Shown here: positions 15,670-25,083 of the stretch, piece by piece
Layout: the number at the start of each line of letters is the position of its first letter
How positions within the stretch are numbered: position 1 is the stretch's first letter
Source of the DNA: CAMEON01 sp045531965
Lineage (GTDB): Bacteria; Bacillota; Clostridia; Oscillospirales; CAG-272
DNA length: 64,000 bases
Direction of reading: 5' to 3'
NCBI GenBank assembly: GCA_045531965.1
Contig: JAZSFA010000135.1
Coordinates: 1 to 64,000 of the forward strand
Position numbers and translations under genes: made by a program
Notes under the pieces: model-generated
What the model saw: only the letters and a program-made list of their open reading frames with translations
What the model was told of the DNA's origin: nothing
The model's database searches: none

Positions 15670-15705
15670 GCACTTTACGGCGAACTTGTCGTCGCGCGCC
15701 TCTTT

Positions 15706-15731
15706 TCCCCACTTTGAAAGGGGATTTTTTC
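15706..15731 (+). promoter_or_regulatory. Ribosome-site hairpin of the FMN riboswitch
   Basis: TCCCC pairs with GGGGA around actttgaaa just before the ribU ATG, followed by T6. The AAAGGGG in its 3' arm is the ribU ribosome site. The hairpin could act by hiding that site, or as a weak terminator because of the T run. Confidence 0.65.
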
Positions 15732-16508
15732 ATGTCTGCGTTTAGAAAAACTAAAAATCACAAATTAAATTCCGAAAAAAATTACGTCTATCGCATGGTG
15801 GTCATGGCACTTTTCTGTGCCTTGGCTTACGCTACCATGTTCGTATTCCGTTTTAATGTTACCTTCTTGACCTTTGACCTCAAGGATGTTTTTCTCACCA
15901 TTGGAGGTCTCTTGTTTGGTCCCATTGCTGCCGTCGTTATGTCTCTGCTTGTTGCCTTGTTGGAGTTTATTACCGTGGGCGATACGGGATTCTACGGCTT
16001 TCTCATGAACTTTGTCTCCAGCGCTGTTTTTACAAGCGTATGCGCGCTGGTGTATGGATACAGAAAAAAACTCAGCGGTGCTGTCCTCGGACTGGTATCC
16101 GCGGTGGTCATGATGACGGGGGTTATGATGATCATGAATTTGTTGGTCACGCCACTCTATATGACCAATACTACAATGGGAGACGTGGCAAAGATGATCC
16201 CTACGTTGCTCCTGCCCTTCAATCTGACAAAAGCCATTTTTAACGCCTCGCTGGTGCTCTTGCTTTATAAGCCTGTGTCTCGCGCTTTGAAGGTTGCCGG
16301 GTTTAAGCCTTCTCCTGCCCGCCACCCTTCTGCAGAAGAGCCCGAACAGACTTTCGATGCCCGCAAATCTTTCAACCGGAAGAATACTTTTATTACGCTG
16401 GCTATTGGTGCGGTACTTTTGGCTCTTGCGGCTCTGACTTTTGTGTTTATCCTTCACGGAAATATGGAGTGGATACATAATCCCTTTGCGGATTTCATTA
16501 AAAGATAA
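15732..16508 (+). CDS. ribU: Riboflavin ECF transporter S component RibU
   Basis: 258 residues with six hydrophobic segments, typical of ECF S components. FRFNVTFLTFDLKDVFLTIGGLLFGPIAAVV is the substrate-side region, and LLVTPLYM with LLPFNLTKAIFNA are RibU signatures. It binds riboflavin and works with the shared energising module EcfA-EcfT, which is not in this window. The C-terminus has an extra charged linker and a seventh hydrophobic segment near 222-245, longer than usual. The FMN riboswitch directly upstream supports the call. Confidence 0.92.
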   Translation: MSAFRKTKNHKLNSEKNYVYRMVVMALFCALAYATMFVFRFNVTFLTFDLKDVFLTIGGLLFGPIAAVVMSLLVALLEFITVGDTGFYGFLMNFVSSAVFTSVCALVYGYRKKLSGAVLGLVSAVVMMTGVMMIMNLLVTPLYMTNTTMGDVAKMIPTLLLPFNLTKAIFNASLVLLLYKPVSRALKVAGFKPSPARHPSAEEPEQTFDARKSFNRKNTFITLAIGAVLLALAALTFVFILHGNMEWIHNPFADFIKR

Positions 16509-16519
16509 GGAAGATAATT

Positions 16520-17035
16520 ATGTCCGAAGCAATTATGCACTTTTTTGAAAACATTCTCGGGGAAGAACTGACGGTTCTGCTTTGCTCTATGATCCCCATC
16601 GTGGAGCTTCGTGGCGCGATTCCCGTGGGATGGTTCGCTTTTGAAATGCCGTGGTGGCTGGTTTATATACTGGCTGTCATCGGTAACATGATCCCCGTGC
16701 CCTTCATTCTGCTCCTCATCCGCAAGGTGTTGGAATGGATGGGAAAATCCAAGGTCAGATTTTTCAACCGTTTGGCGGGCTGGATATCCCGAAAGGCGGA
16801 CAAAAATACCGATAAGATCCAAAAATATGGATTTTGGGGCGTTTGCTTGTTTATTGCGATCCCTTTACCTGTGACTGGCGCATGGACTGGTTCTTTGGTG
16901 GCAGCTACCATTAAAATGAACTTTTGGAAGGCGCTTTTGTCAGCACTTTTGGGGGTCATGATTGCCGGTGTGATTGTCACCTTGATCTGCTTTGGTATAC
17001 AAAGCGGTATTACTTGGCTGGAATTTTTGGTTTAA
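16520..17035 (+). CDS. Small multidrug-export family membrane protein (COG2426)
   Basis: 171 residues with about five membrane segments. IVELRGAIPVGW near residue 30, AVIGNMIPVPFILLL and IAIPLPVTGAWTGSLVA are the hallmarks of the sm_multidrug_ex family (COG2426). It begins 11 bases after ribU behind AAGGAAGA and probably shares its transcript, hence the FMN riboswitch. The substrate is uncertain; the family name rests on weak data. Confidence 0.8.
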   Translation: MSEAIMHFFENILGEELTVLLCSMIPIVELRGAIPVGWFAFEMPWWLVYILAVIGNMIPVPFILLLIRKVLEWMGKSKVRFFNRLAGWISRKADKNTDKIQKYGFWGVCLFIAIPLPVTGAWTGSLVAATIKMNFWKALLSALLGVMIAGVIVTLICFGIQSGITWLEFLV

Positions 17036-17057
17036 TTGAAAAAGGAGAATGCGAAAC

Positions 17058-18512
17058 ATGAAATTTATCAAAGCTTTGAGTTTTTTGCTGGCACTTTTGA
17101 TGATGGTTAGCATGATGGCATCCTGCGGTGCGGGAGAGGATCATCCTGCCGCGGAATCCGGGCTTCAGTCCAATGCTTCTTCCGAAAAAGAAGAGGCTAC
17201 CCTGTCCCTCTATGATGCGTTGGAAAAGGAAAAATTCAACCGAGAATTCAATATGCAGGTTCAGGATAATCGAAAAGTTGAATTTTTGGTAACCGACTAC
17301 ACGGGTGATATTCTGGAAAATGCTATCTACGAACGAAACACCGTGGTGGAAGATGATTTCGGAATCAAAATTCTTTGTCAGGTTGAGGATAACTACACAG
17401 ACGTTAATAACAACATCATGTTACAGATCAATGGCGGACTGGACGAATTTGATGCTTATGTGGGTCACAAGTATTCCTTTACCACGTGTGCCCAGCAGAA
17501 CGCCTTGTATGATCTTAATTCTATCGTTACCATGGATCTGACACAGCCTTACTGGGACAAGGCTTGTCGCGAGAATTTGGTTATGGATGAGCGCATCTTC
17601 ATGATGACCGGCGACATCAATCCCCATTCGATGTTGATTACTTCTTGCCTTGCGTTCAATAAGAAAATGCACACCGAGATGAATCTCGCCAATCCCTTTG
17701 AACTGGTGGACAATGGGGAATGGACGCTGGATGCTTTGACTTCCATGATCTCTGAGGCAACTACAGACCTCAACGGTGATGGCACCATCGAATATACTAA
17801 CGACCGTTACGGTCTGACTTCCTGGATGATGGATACACCGTATAGTTTTTTCTACGGTGCCGGCGGTATGTTTGTCACCATCAACGAGGATGGTATGCCC
17901 GAGGCGTCTTTTGAAGCTGAAGACGTGGTCAACATTTATGAAAAGATCTACCGTGTGATTATTACCGAGGAATCTTACTATGTAACAGACGCGAATTTCT
18001 ATGAAACTGCCTATGATGTGTTCCTTGACGGACGTGCGCTTTTCGTGGATCTGTCTCTGAACAAAATTTCCAATACCTTCTCCGATATGGAGGAAGACTA
18101 TGGTATCCTCCCTGTTCCCAAATATGACAAGAATCAGAAAGAGTATCTTTCTTTCGTTAACGGTGCGTCTCCTTTCATGATGGTATGCCAAAATGAAAAG
18201 GACACCGATTTTGTCGGCACTATCCTTGAAGCAATGGCGGCTTATAACTATGAGCATGTGACTCCCAACCTCTTTGAGGTGGTTACTAAGCTCCAGACTG
18301 CCCGTGATCCCGATTCCAGCCGTATGGTGGATTACATCATTCGCAACCGTGTTTATGATTTCGGCTATTTTGTTGATCTAGACGTGACCAATCTGGTTAG
18401 AGATAGTTTGAAGAACGGTACGGAAACCATTGCCTCCGGTATGAAACGTTATAAAGGGACAGCCGAGAAAGCCATTGAGAAACTCATTGATAACTGGGCG
18501 GGCTTGTCATAA
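17058..18512 (+). CDS. Extracellular solute-binding-type lipoprotein (paralog A)
   Basis: 484 residues. A lipoprotein signal peptide ends at MMASC, followed by an acidic, Ser-rich linker and a bilobal solute-binding fold. A calcium-type loop DLNGDGTIEY lies mid-protein, and MDLTQPYWD, FYGAGGMFVTINE, NGASPF and RMVDYIIRNRVYDFG are shared with paralog B. No ABC permease or ATPase gene is nearby, so it may serve a distant transporter or another surface role. ATG 17058 is chosen (10 bases after GGAG); ATG 17049 sits too close. It follows the exporter gene by 22 bases. Confidence 0.8.
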   Translation: MKFIKALSFLLALLMMVSMMASCGAGEDHPAAESGLQSNASSEKEEATLSLYDALEKEKFNREFNMQVQDNRKVEFLVTDYTGDILENAIYERNTVVEDDFGIKILCQVEDNYTDVNNNIMLQINGGLDEFDAYVGHKYSFTTCAQQNALYDLNSIVTMDLTQPYWDKACRENLVMDERIFMMTGDINPHSMLITSCLAFNKKMHTEMNLANPFELVDNGEWTLDALTSMISEATTDLNGDGTIEYTNDRYGLTSWMMDTPYSFFYGAGGMFVTINEDGMPEASFEAEDVVNIYEKIYRVIITEESYYVTDANFYETAYDVFLDGRALFVDLSLNKISNTFSDMEEDYGILPVPKYDKNQKEYLSFVNGASPFMMVCQNEKDTDFVGTILEAMAAYNYEHVTPNLFEVVTKLQTARDPDSSRMVDYIIRNRVYDFGYFVDLDVTNLVRDSLKNGTETIASGMKRYKGTAEKAIEKLIDNWAGLS

Positions 18513-18598
18513 ACCTTAACTGCCTCGTGGAACTTTGATCTTGATTAAACGGAATGTTTAGAATCGAGCGGTTTTTCCTGAGTTTTTAGCCTTTGCTC

Positions 18599-18626
18599 TT
18601 GACAAAATGTGATTTTGTTGTATAAT
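18599..18626 (+). promoter_or_regulatory. Promoter of paralog B
   Basis: TTGACA at 18599-18604, a 16-base spacer and TATAAT at 18621-18626. It gives the second lipoprotein its own start site, independent of the riboswitch unit. Confidence 0.85.
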
Positions 18627-18668
18627 AGAATCAGTAGTTTGGCGCCCCTATTATTTTAAAGGAGATTT

Positions 18669-20144
18669 ATGATGAAACACATTCGCCTTATGGCAGCTAT
18701 TTTGGCACTGCTCATGGTTGTCGGTTGTCTGACTGTCTTCTCTTCCTGCGGAGAGACCACGGAGACTCCTGATGACACAACTGAAAGCAAGACGGCTGCC
18801 GGTACCGCTAAAGAAGAAGCTACCGAGGTATTTATCGCTTATGACACCATCGAAAAAGAGAAATTCGGCAGAGAGTTTGTCATTCTTTCTCGAGAAGATA
18901 TGAAGGAAGAATTTGAAGTCGAGAAAATCACGGGCGAAATTTTGAACGACCTGATTTATGAGCGTAACACGGTGGTTTCCGAAGACTTTGACATTGATAT
19001 CCAAGTGATCGATGGCGGCGATTTTTCTCTTGTCAACGAGAAGATCATCAACCAGGTTACTTCGAATGATGACGACTATGATATGTTTACCGGTCACAAG
19101 GTTACGTTTATGAACTGTGCCCAGCAGAATTATCTGTACGATTTGAACACAGTAACAACCATGGACTTGACTCAGCCTTACTGGGATCAGGCTTGCCGCG
19201 AAAACCTGTCTCTCATGGGTCACAATTTCATGATGACCGGCGATATCGACCCCGCATCTATGCTGATCTCTGCGTGCTTCGTATTCAACAAAGAGTTGAA
19301 TACCGAGTTGGGCAAAGTCGAACCCTATGAGTTGGTTGACAACGGACAGTGGACGCTGGATAATTACCTCAAGCAGATACAAGGCGTGAGCCAGGACCTG
19401 AACAACGACGGTAATTTCAGCTACGCTGATGACCAGTTCAGCAACACGATCTGGAGTTTGGATGGCGGTTTCAGTATGTTCTACGGCGCCGGTGGTATGT
19501 TTGTTACGATCAACGAAGTTGAGGAACCCGAGCTGACTTATAATGCCGAGCATGTTATCGGTATCTATGAAAAGCTTTACGCCGCTGTTGTAACCGAAAA
19601 TGCGTTCTGGTTGCCTAAAGAAGAAATGAATAATTATGGTGTGAACTATAGCATCTTTACCGAAGGGCGTGCGCTTTATTGCGACATCACCCTTGCCAAG
19701 ATCCAGACTTTCCTTGCTGACATGGAAGATGACTACGGTATCGTGCCTGTGCCCAAGTATGACGAAGCACAGAAGGAATATCTTTCTTTCGTAAACGGCG
19801 CCTCTCCCTTTGCCACAATGGCGCAGAACGAGAAGGATCCCGAATTCGTCGGTACCATCCTTGAGGCGATGGCTGCTTATAACTACGATAACATCACGCC
19901 TAAGATGTTTGAGATCGTAACCAAGCTGCAAAGTGCCCGCGACCCCGATTCCAGTCGTATGGTTGATTACATCATCCGTAACCGTGTTTATGACTTTGGA
20001 TATTTCCTGGACCTGGGCATTACTAACGTGGTCATGGAAGGTCTGTCCAAGAAGAATGAAAATATTGCTTCCAGCCTGACTTCCAACGGTAATCAGGCAA
20101 AGGGCGTTTTGAAAAGACTGATCAGGGACTTCGAAGGCGACTGA
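18669..20144 (+). CDS. Extracellular solute-binding-type lipoprotein (paralog B)
   Basis: 491 residues, clearly a tandem duplicate of the preceding gene with long matching blocks from LYDLN through the C-terminus. The signal peptide ends at VFSSC, with a Thr/Glu-rich linker after the lipid-bearing Cys. The calcium-type loop reads DLNNDGNFSY. The N-terminal 60 residues and the substrate-facing central part differ most from paralog A, which suggests different ligands. Two adjoining ATGs (18669, 18672) could start it; GGAG is 7 bases from the second. Confidence 0.8.
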   Translation: MMKHIRLMAAILALLMVVGCLTVFSSCGETTETPDDTTESKTAAGTAKEEATEVFIAYDTIEKEKFGREFVILSREDMKEEFEVEKITGEILNDLIYERNTVVSEDFDIDIQVIDGGDFSLVNEKIINQVTSNDDDYDMFTGHKVTFMNCAQQNYLYDLNTVTTMDLTQPYWDQACRENLSLMGHNFMMTGDIDPASMLISACFVFNKELNTELGKVEPYELVDNGQWTLDNYLKQIQGVSQDLNNDGNFSYADDQFSNTIWSLDGGFSMFYGAGGMFVTINEVEEPELTYNAEHVIGIYEKLYAAVVTENAFWLPKEEMNNYGVNYSIFTEGRALYCDITLAKIQTFLADMEDDYGIVPVPKYDEAQKEYLSFVNGASPFATMAQNEKDPEFVGTILEAMAAYNYDNITPKMFEIVTKLQSARDPDSSRMVDYIIRNRVYDFGYFLDLGITNVVMEGLSKKNENIASSLTSNGNQAKGVLKRLIRDFEGD

Positions 20145-20167
20145 TCTGACCCACCGATAATATGATA

Positions 20168-20246
20168 GGAGCCCCTCTGCCAATGCGCACAAGCGTTTGA
20201 ACAGAGAGGCTCCCTGTGTGCCTACAGCCCTTGGCTTCGGAACACA
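20168..20246 (+). promoter_or_regulatory. Two-hairpin leader before metK
   Basis: GGAGCCCCTCTG (20168-20179) pairs with CAGAGAGGCTCC (20202-20213), 12 bp with one mismatch. A second stem, TGTGT with ACACA enclosing AGCC/GGCT, follows up to about 20246. Neither has a strong T run. They could end the preceding transcript or regulate metK. The core of the known SAM riboswitches was looked for and not seen. Confidence 0.4.
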
Positions 20247-20263
20247 CAATGAAAGGAAAAATC

Positions 20264-21454
20264 ATGAATTTTAACGCAAAAAAATGCTTGTTCACCAGCG
20301 AATCGGTGACCGAGGGTCATCCCGACAAGATTTCGGATAAGATCTCCGATGCCATTTTGGATGAGCTGCTTCGTCAGGATCCTATGTCCCGCGTCGCTTG
20401 CGAGACCTTCTGTACCACCGGCCTTGTAGCGATCATGGGCGAGATCACAACCAGTGCTTACGTGGATTTCCAAAAGATTGTCCGTGACACCGTCCGCGAG
20501 ATCGGTTATACCCGTGCCAAGTTCGGCTTTGACTGCGATTCTTGCGCCGTTATCTCCTCCATCCATGAGCAGTCTCCTGATATCGCTATGGGTGTAGACA
20601 AGTCCTTGGAGGCAAAGAACGGCGAGGACAACGATGGCTTGGACATCGGTGCAGGTGACCAGGGCTTGATGTTTGGCTATGCCTGCGACGAGACCCCTGA
20701 ATTGATGCCTCTGCCCATCTCTTTGTCCCATGCTTTGGCAAAGAAATTGACCGATGTGCGTAAGAGCGGCGAGTTGGACTACCTTCGCCCCGACGGTAAG
20801 ACACAGGTCACTGTGGAATACTGCGAGGGTAAGCCCGTCCGCGTGGATACCGTGGTGGTTTCCACCCAACACTCCGCCGACGTATCTTTGGAGACCATCC
20901 GCGAGGATATGATCGAAAAGGTCATTCGTCCCATTGTTCCCGCCGAACTGTTGGACGAGAATACCAAGTTCTTTGTCAACCCCACGGGTCGTTTTGTCAT
21001 TGGTGGCCCTGCCGGCGATACGGGTCTCACCGGACGTAAGATCATTGTGGATACCTACGGCGGCTACGCTCCCCACGGCGGTGGCGCTTTCTCGGGCAAG
21101 GACCCCACCAAGGTGGACCGATCTGCCTCCTATGCCGCTCGCTATATTGCTAAGAACGTGGTAGCCGCAGGTCTGGCTTCCCGTTGTGAGGTGCAGTTGG
21201 CATATGCCATTGGTGTGGCTAAGCCCGTGTCTGTGCTGATCGACACCCAGGGAACTGCCCGTGTGGACGAGGATGCCATCGTAGCCGCTGTTCTGAAGCA
21301 CATGGATCTGCGCCCTGCAGCGATCATCAAGCGCTTTGATCTCCGCCGCCCCATCTACTGTCAGACTGCCGCTTACGGTCATATGGGCCGTGAGGATCTG
21401 GATCTGCCTTGGGAAAAGAGAGATCTGGCTGAGATTCTGAAAGCGGAGTTCTAA
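20264..21454 (+). CDS. metK: S-adenosylmethionine synthetase
   Basis: 396 residues, full length. Signatures are FTSESVTEGHPDK at the N-terminus, GAGDQGLMFGYA, the P-loop-like GGAFSGKDPTKVDRS and YGHMGRED near the end. It makes SAM from methionine and ATP in the cytosol. The ATG at 20264 follows AAAGGA; in-frame codons farther upstream lie in the leader hairpins. The metY and metA genes downstream complete a methionine theme, but they are in a separate unit. Confidence 0.97.
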   Translation: MNFNAKKCLFTSESVTEGHPDKISDKISDAILDELLRQDPMSRVACETFCTTGLVAIMGEITTSAYVDFQKIVRDTVREIGYTRAKFGFDCDSCAVISSIHEQSPDIAMGVDKSLEAKNGEDNDGLDIGAGDQGLMFGYACDETPELMPLPISLSHALAKKLTDVRKSGELDYLRPDGKTQVTVEYCEGKPVRVDTVVVSTQHSADVSLETIREDMIEKVIRPIVPAELLDENTKFFVNPTGRFVIGGPAGDTGLTGRKIIVDTYGGYAPHGGGAFSGKDPTKVDRSASYAARYIAKNVVAAGLASRCEVQLAYAIGVAKPVSVLIDTQGTARVDEDAIVAAVLKHMDLRPAAIIKRFDLRRPIYCQTAAYGHMGREDLDLPWEKRDLAEILKAEF

Positions 21455-21513
21455 GAAATCAATACACCCGGATCTTCCGAGCGGCATATGCTGTGAAAAA
21501 GGGAGGTGAGGGT

Positions 21514-21864
21514 ATGGCTCCGCATGTAATCGTTGGACAGATCATATTATCTGTCCTTGCGGTTTTTGGCGCAATATTTCTGTTTCGCGTTGTATTTGCG
21601 TCGTTTTTTGCGCCGGATGTAATGACCGTTTCCGTCCTTGTCAGAACTAAAAAGGATGCCGACGATTTGGATATTCTTCTGTACGAAGCGGAAAAGAACG
21701 TGTTCCGACGGAAGGGAATCCCCCCCATCGTCTTAATCTCTGATGATCTGATGCACGGGGAAATCGGAAATGATGACGGGCTTTTCGCTTCTTATCGCAA
21801 GGTGATCGATAAGTATCAAGCGACAATTTACGTGATTTATCAAAACCAGCCCTCCTCGGCATGA
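21514..21864 (+). CDS. Small membrane protein, unknown
   Basis: 116 residues with one strong N-terminal membrane segment (VIVGQIILSVLAVFGAIFLFRVVF) and a soluble C-terminal domain of about 85 residues with alternating beta and alpha character (VSVLVRTKKDADDLDILLYEAEK...). ATG 21514 follows GGGAGGTGA. No family is recognised. It lies between metK and recD2, and its stop is embedded in a terminator stem. Confidence 0.6.
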   Translation: MAPHVIVGQIILSVLAVFGAIFLFRVVFASFFAPDVMTVSVLVRTKKDADDLDILLYEAEKNVFRRKGIPPIVLISDDLMHGEIGNDDGLFASYRKVIDKYQATIYVIYQNQPSSA

Positions 21865-21886
21865 TACCGACGAGGGCTGATTGTTT
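21847..21886 (+). terminator. Terminator overlapping the 21514 gene's stop
   Basis: CAGCCCTCCTCGG (21847-21859) pairs with CCGACGAGGGCTG (21867-21879), 13 bp with one mismatch, followed by attgttt. The stop codon lies in the loop, so translation would interfere with folding. Confidence 0.65.
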
Positions 21887-21901
21887 AGAAAGGAGACTTC
21901 C

Positions 21902-24175
21902 ATGGCTGAGAGAGATGATTTTGGGATGTATCCGACACCGCCTTCAGACATCGAAGCGTCGGGGGTGCCCGATGATATGCTTCGCTTGACAGGAACGGTA
22001 GAGCACATCATATACAGTAATGAGGATAACGGATATACAGTGTTCGATTTTGGCATGGAAGAATCCGGAGAGTTGATAACTGCCCAAGGGATTCTCCCGT
22101 ACGTGAGCGATGGCGACACATTGATCCTTTGGGGAAAGTGGGTGCACAATCCCAAATACGGACGCCAGTTTAAGGTGTCCCAATATGAGCGGCATATGCC
22201 CGCAGATACCGCCGCCATTTTGCGCTACCTGTCTTCGAGGACGATCAAGGGTGTAGGACCCAAATTGGCGGCGCGAATTGTCGAAACTTTTGGCGAGGAT
22301 ACGCTGGATGTGATGGAGAATCACCCCGAGTGGCTTGCCGACGTGCCGGGTATTTCACGCAAGAAGGCGCAGGAGATCGCCGAAGATTTCAAGGCGAAAT
22401 CGGGTATCCGCTCGGCTATGATGTTTTTTAGGGATTATTTTGGCGCCGCTATGACGATAAAAATATATAAGACCCTGGGTAGCGGATGCGTGGATATTGC
22501 CAAGCAAAATCCTTATCGTCTTTGCAACGAGGTGGATGGCGTGGGATTTGAGCGCGCTGATCAAATAGCGATGTCCATGGGTTTGAACCATGAAAGTATG
22601 GAACGGCTGATGAGTGGCGTAAAATATATGTTGACGGGTCATGCACAGAAAAACGGTCATTTGTGTCTGCCGCGAGAAAAACTGGCGGAGGCATCGGCGC
22701 AACTGTTGAACACCACGATTGACAAGGTACAGCAAGCCATTGAAGGACAGCTGGCTTGTGGCGGACTTGTAAAGCGCCGTTGGCAGGGCAGGGAATACCT
22801 GTTTGATGCCCAGACAGACGAGCAAGAGTTGTTTATTGCCCGCAAGTTGGTTTTACTGGACAAGCTTTGCCCTGCTATCGAGGCGGGAGATATCCACGGT
22901 TTTATTGCACGAGAGGAAAAAAAGCGCAGTATGGCTTACGCAACCGGGCAAAAGCAGGCGATCGACTACGCATTGGAGCATGGCGTTATGATCTTGACAG
23001 GCGGTCCCGGTACGGGAAAAACCACGGTAGTGCATGCGCTTTTGGGCATTTTTTCTTCCCTTGATTTTAAAGTTGCCTTGACAGCGCCTACCGGCAGAGC
23101 AGCCAAGCGCCTCTCTGAGGCGACTTCCTGCGAGGCAAAGACCATTCACCGTTTGTTGGAAATGGAATTTTCGGAGGGAGAGCATGGTAAGTTCCGCCGT
23201 AATGAGCAAGAGCTTTTGGACGAACACGTAATTATCGTGGACGAAGCCTCCATGGTAGACAACGCTTTGATGTGCGCTTTGCTCAAAGCCATCAAGCCCG
23301 GCGCTCGATTGATCCTGATTGGGGATGCCGATCAGCTTCCCAGCGTTGGCGCGGGACGTGTGCTGAATGATCTGATTGACAGTGGGCGGTTTGCCACAGT
23401 TCGTCTTACCGAAATTTTTCGGCAGGCTAGAGAATCTCTTATCGTGACCAATGCCCATGCGATCAATGAAGGGAACATGCCGAATCTGACGGTGAAAAAC
23501 AATGATTTCTTCTATATGTATAGAAGCACCGATCATTCGGTGGCGGAAACCATTGTGGAGCTGTACGGTACACGCTTGCCTCGGGCATACGGCAAGGACA
23601 CCGAGGGCGGTATTCAGGTGATTACCCCGTCTCGTCGTGGCGAAGCGGGAACAGAAAACCTCAACCGGCTGTTGCAAACAGCGTTGAATCCGCCGCAGAA
23701 ATACAAAAGAGAGATCAAATTTCGGGATTCGGTATTCCGTGAAGGAGACCGTGTCATGCAAACAAAAAACAATTATGATATTCTTTGGGAAAATGAGGAT
23801 GGCGAAGGAAGCGGTATCTTTAACGGAGACATTGGCACGATTATCAGCGTGACCCCCGCCGAGCGGGAATTACGTATTCGTTTTGACGACCGCGAAGCAA
23901 CCTATACGGCAGAAATGCTGGACGAGTTGGAACACGCTTGGGCGGTGACGGTACATAAGAGCCAAGGTAGCGAATATCCTTACGTAATCCTTCCTATGTA
24001 TGCGGCTCCTCCGATGCTTTTGACGCGGAACTTGCTTTATACCGCTGTGACGCGTGCAAAAAAAATGGTGATCCTGGTGGGACGGGAGGATATCGTGGAG
24101 ACGATGGTGCAAAACAATCATCAAACCATGCGTTATACAGGACTTGTATACCGCCTGTTACCTGAAGAGACGTAA
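21902..24175 (+). CDS. recD2: RecD2-type ATP-dependent DNA helicase
   Basis: 757 residues. An N-terminal OB-like and helix-hairpin-helix region (GTVEHIIYSNEDNGYTVF, then GVGPKLAARIV and VPGISRKKAQEIAE) precedes the SF1B motor: Walker A GGPGTGKTT near 366-374, Walker B VDEASMVD near 446, GDADQLPSVGAG, and a C-terminal TVHKSQGSEY and YTAVTRAKK. The extended N-terminus without RecB/RecC partners marks the RecD2 (YrrC) form, a 5'-3' helicase in DNA repair. ATG 21902 follows AAAGGAGA. Confidence 0.93.
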   Translation: MAERDDFGMYPTPPSDIEASGVPDDMLRLTGTVEHIIYSNEDNGYTVFDFGMEESGELITAQGILPYVSDGDTLILWGKWVHNPKYGRQFKVSQYERHMPADTAAILRYLSSRTIKGVGPKLAARIVETFGEDTLDVMENHPEWLADVPGISRKKAQEIAEDFKAKSGIRSAMMFFRDYFGAAMTIKIYKTLGSGCVDIAKQNPYRLCNEVDGVGFERADQIAMSMGLNHESMERLMSGVKYMLTGHAQKNGHLCLPREKLAEASAQLLNTTIDKVQQAIEGQLACGGLVKRRWQGREYLFDAQTDEQELFIARKLVLLDKLCPAIEAGDIHGFIAREEKKRSMAYATGQKQAIDYALEHGVMILTGGPGTGKTTVVHALLGIFSSLDFKVALTAPTGRAAKRLSEATSCEAKTIHRLLEMEFSEGEHGKFRRNEQELLDEHVIIVDEASMVDNALMCALLKAIKPGARLILIGDADQLPSVGAGRVLNDLIDSGRFATVRLTEIFRQARESLIVTNAHAINEGNMPNLTVKNNDFFYMYRSTDHSVAETIVELYGTRLPRAYGKDTEGGIQVITPSRRGEAGTENLNRLLQTALNPPQKYKREIKFRDSVFREGDRVMQTKNNYDILWENEDGEGSGIFNGDIGTIISVTPAERELRIRFDDREATYTAEMLDELEHAWAVTVHKSQGSEYPYVILPMYAAPPMLLTRNLLYTAVTRAKKMVILVGREDIVETMVQNNHQTMRYTGLVYRLLPEET

Positions 24176-24324
24176 CGCGAAGGCTCGCATTCCCAACGAG
24201 GTGTCGTGTTTCATGCATCATTTTTTCTGAAAAAAGCTCGATCCTTTTTGTCGTTTGTGCAGAACAAGCGCTGCAGATGAATTTCAAGACGTTTTTGCCG
24301 TGTAACGGTGGAATGGAGATCAGT

Positions 24325-25083
24325 ATGAAAAACAAGCAAGACGTCACGTGGTGGCAAGTGCTTTTGATGTTGCTTTTCCCACCGACATGTATTGGTTGCG
24401 GAGAACTGATGCCCCCTGTCGAAGGCGCGCGAGAAATCTTTTGCCCTATTTGTCGAACAAAATGGGAGTCCGCACGTCTCTCGGCAAAGGATCGGTTGCT
24501 TTCCCGCTCCGAGCCTTTAGGAAGCTTGGCTTCTTTGGTTAAGTACAACGCAGGGCAGGTGGAAGGTGTTCCCGAGAAATTGATCTTCCGCTTGAAACAT
24601 AGGGACGAGGCGCGGGTCTTCCGCTATGTTGCCAAAGAGATGGCGCCATTGATTGAACAATGGCTGACAGCGCAAGGCGTGGAGAACCGTCAGGTTCTGC
24701 TGACCTACCCGCCGCGCCGTCCTTCGGCGATCCGAAAGGATGGTTTTGATCAGGCACAGCGATTGACGAAGGCGATCAGCCGTCAGGGCGGTTGGCAGAT
24801 GGCAGAACTGCTGGTAAGAACAAGGTGTAAGGTGAAAGCCCAGAAAACATTGAATGCCTTGGAGCGAGAGGAAAGTGCCGCAATGTCCTATGGCTTGGCA
24901 TCCGACTGTGAGATTCCGCCCCATACAGTTGTTGTCCTGATCGATGACCTTCACACCACAGGCGCAACCTTGAACGCCGCGGGACGTCTTCTCTTGCAAG
25001 CGGGGGCGTCTCGGGTCTTGTTTGCGACGGTGGGACGCACGATTATGGATACCGCAAAGCCTCATAAGCAGCGAAAAAAATGA
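24325..25083 (+). CDS. comF: ComF-family phosphoribosyltransferase-like protein
   Basis: 252 residues. An N-terminal four-cysteine zinc site (CIGCGE and CPIC), the segment VKYNAGQVEGVPEKLIFRLKHR, and the PRPP-binding-type motif VVVLIDDLHTTGATL near 210-224 define the ComF family, linked to DNA uptake or recombination. ATG 24325 follows GGAG. Its 5' leader resembles that of the lipoprotein at 32923. A terminator follows at once. Confidence 0.9.
   Translation: MKNKQDVTWWQVLLMLLFPPTCIGCGELMPPVEGAREIFCPICRTKWESARLSAKDRLLSRSEPLGSLASLVKYNAGQVEGVPEKLIFRLKHRDEARVFRYVAKEMAPLIEQWLTAQGVENRQVLLTYPPRRPSAIRKDGFDQAQRLTKAISRQGGWQMAELLVRTRCKVKAQKTLNALEREESAAMSYGLASDCEIPPHTVVVLIDDLHTTGATLNAAGRLLLQAGASRVLFATVGRTIMDTAKPHKQRKK

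Noticed and set aside
15543..15731. In-frame N-terminal extension of ribU
   Set aside because: It would translate the FMN aptamer; the ribosome site and the S-component start fit 15732.
18651..20249. 532-codon minus-strand open frame opposite the second solute-binding lipoprotein
   Set aside because: The plus-strand gene has a promoter, ribosome site, lipobox and a paralog; the antisense frame has none.
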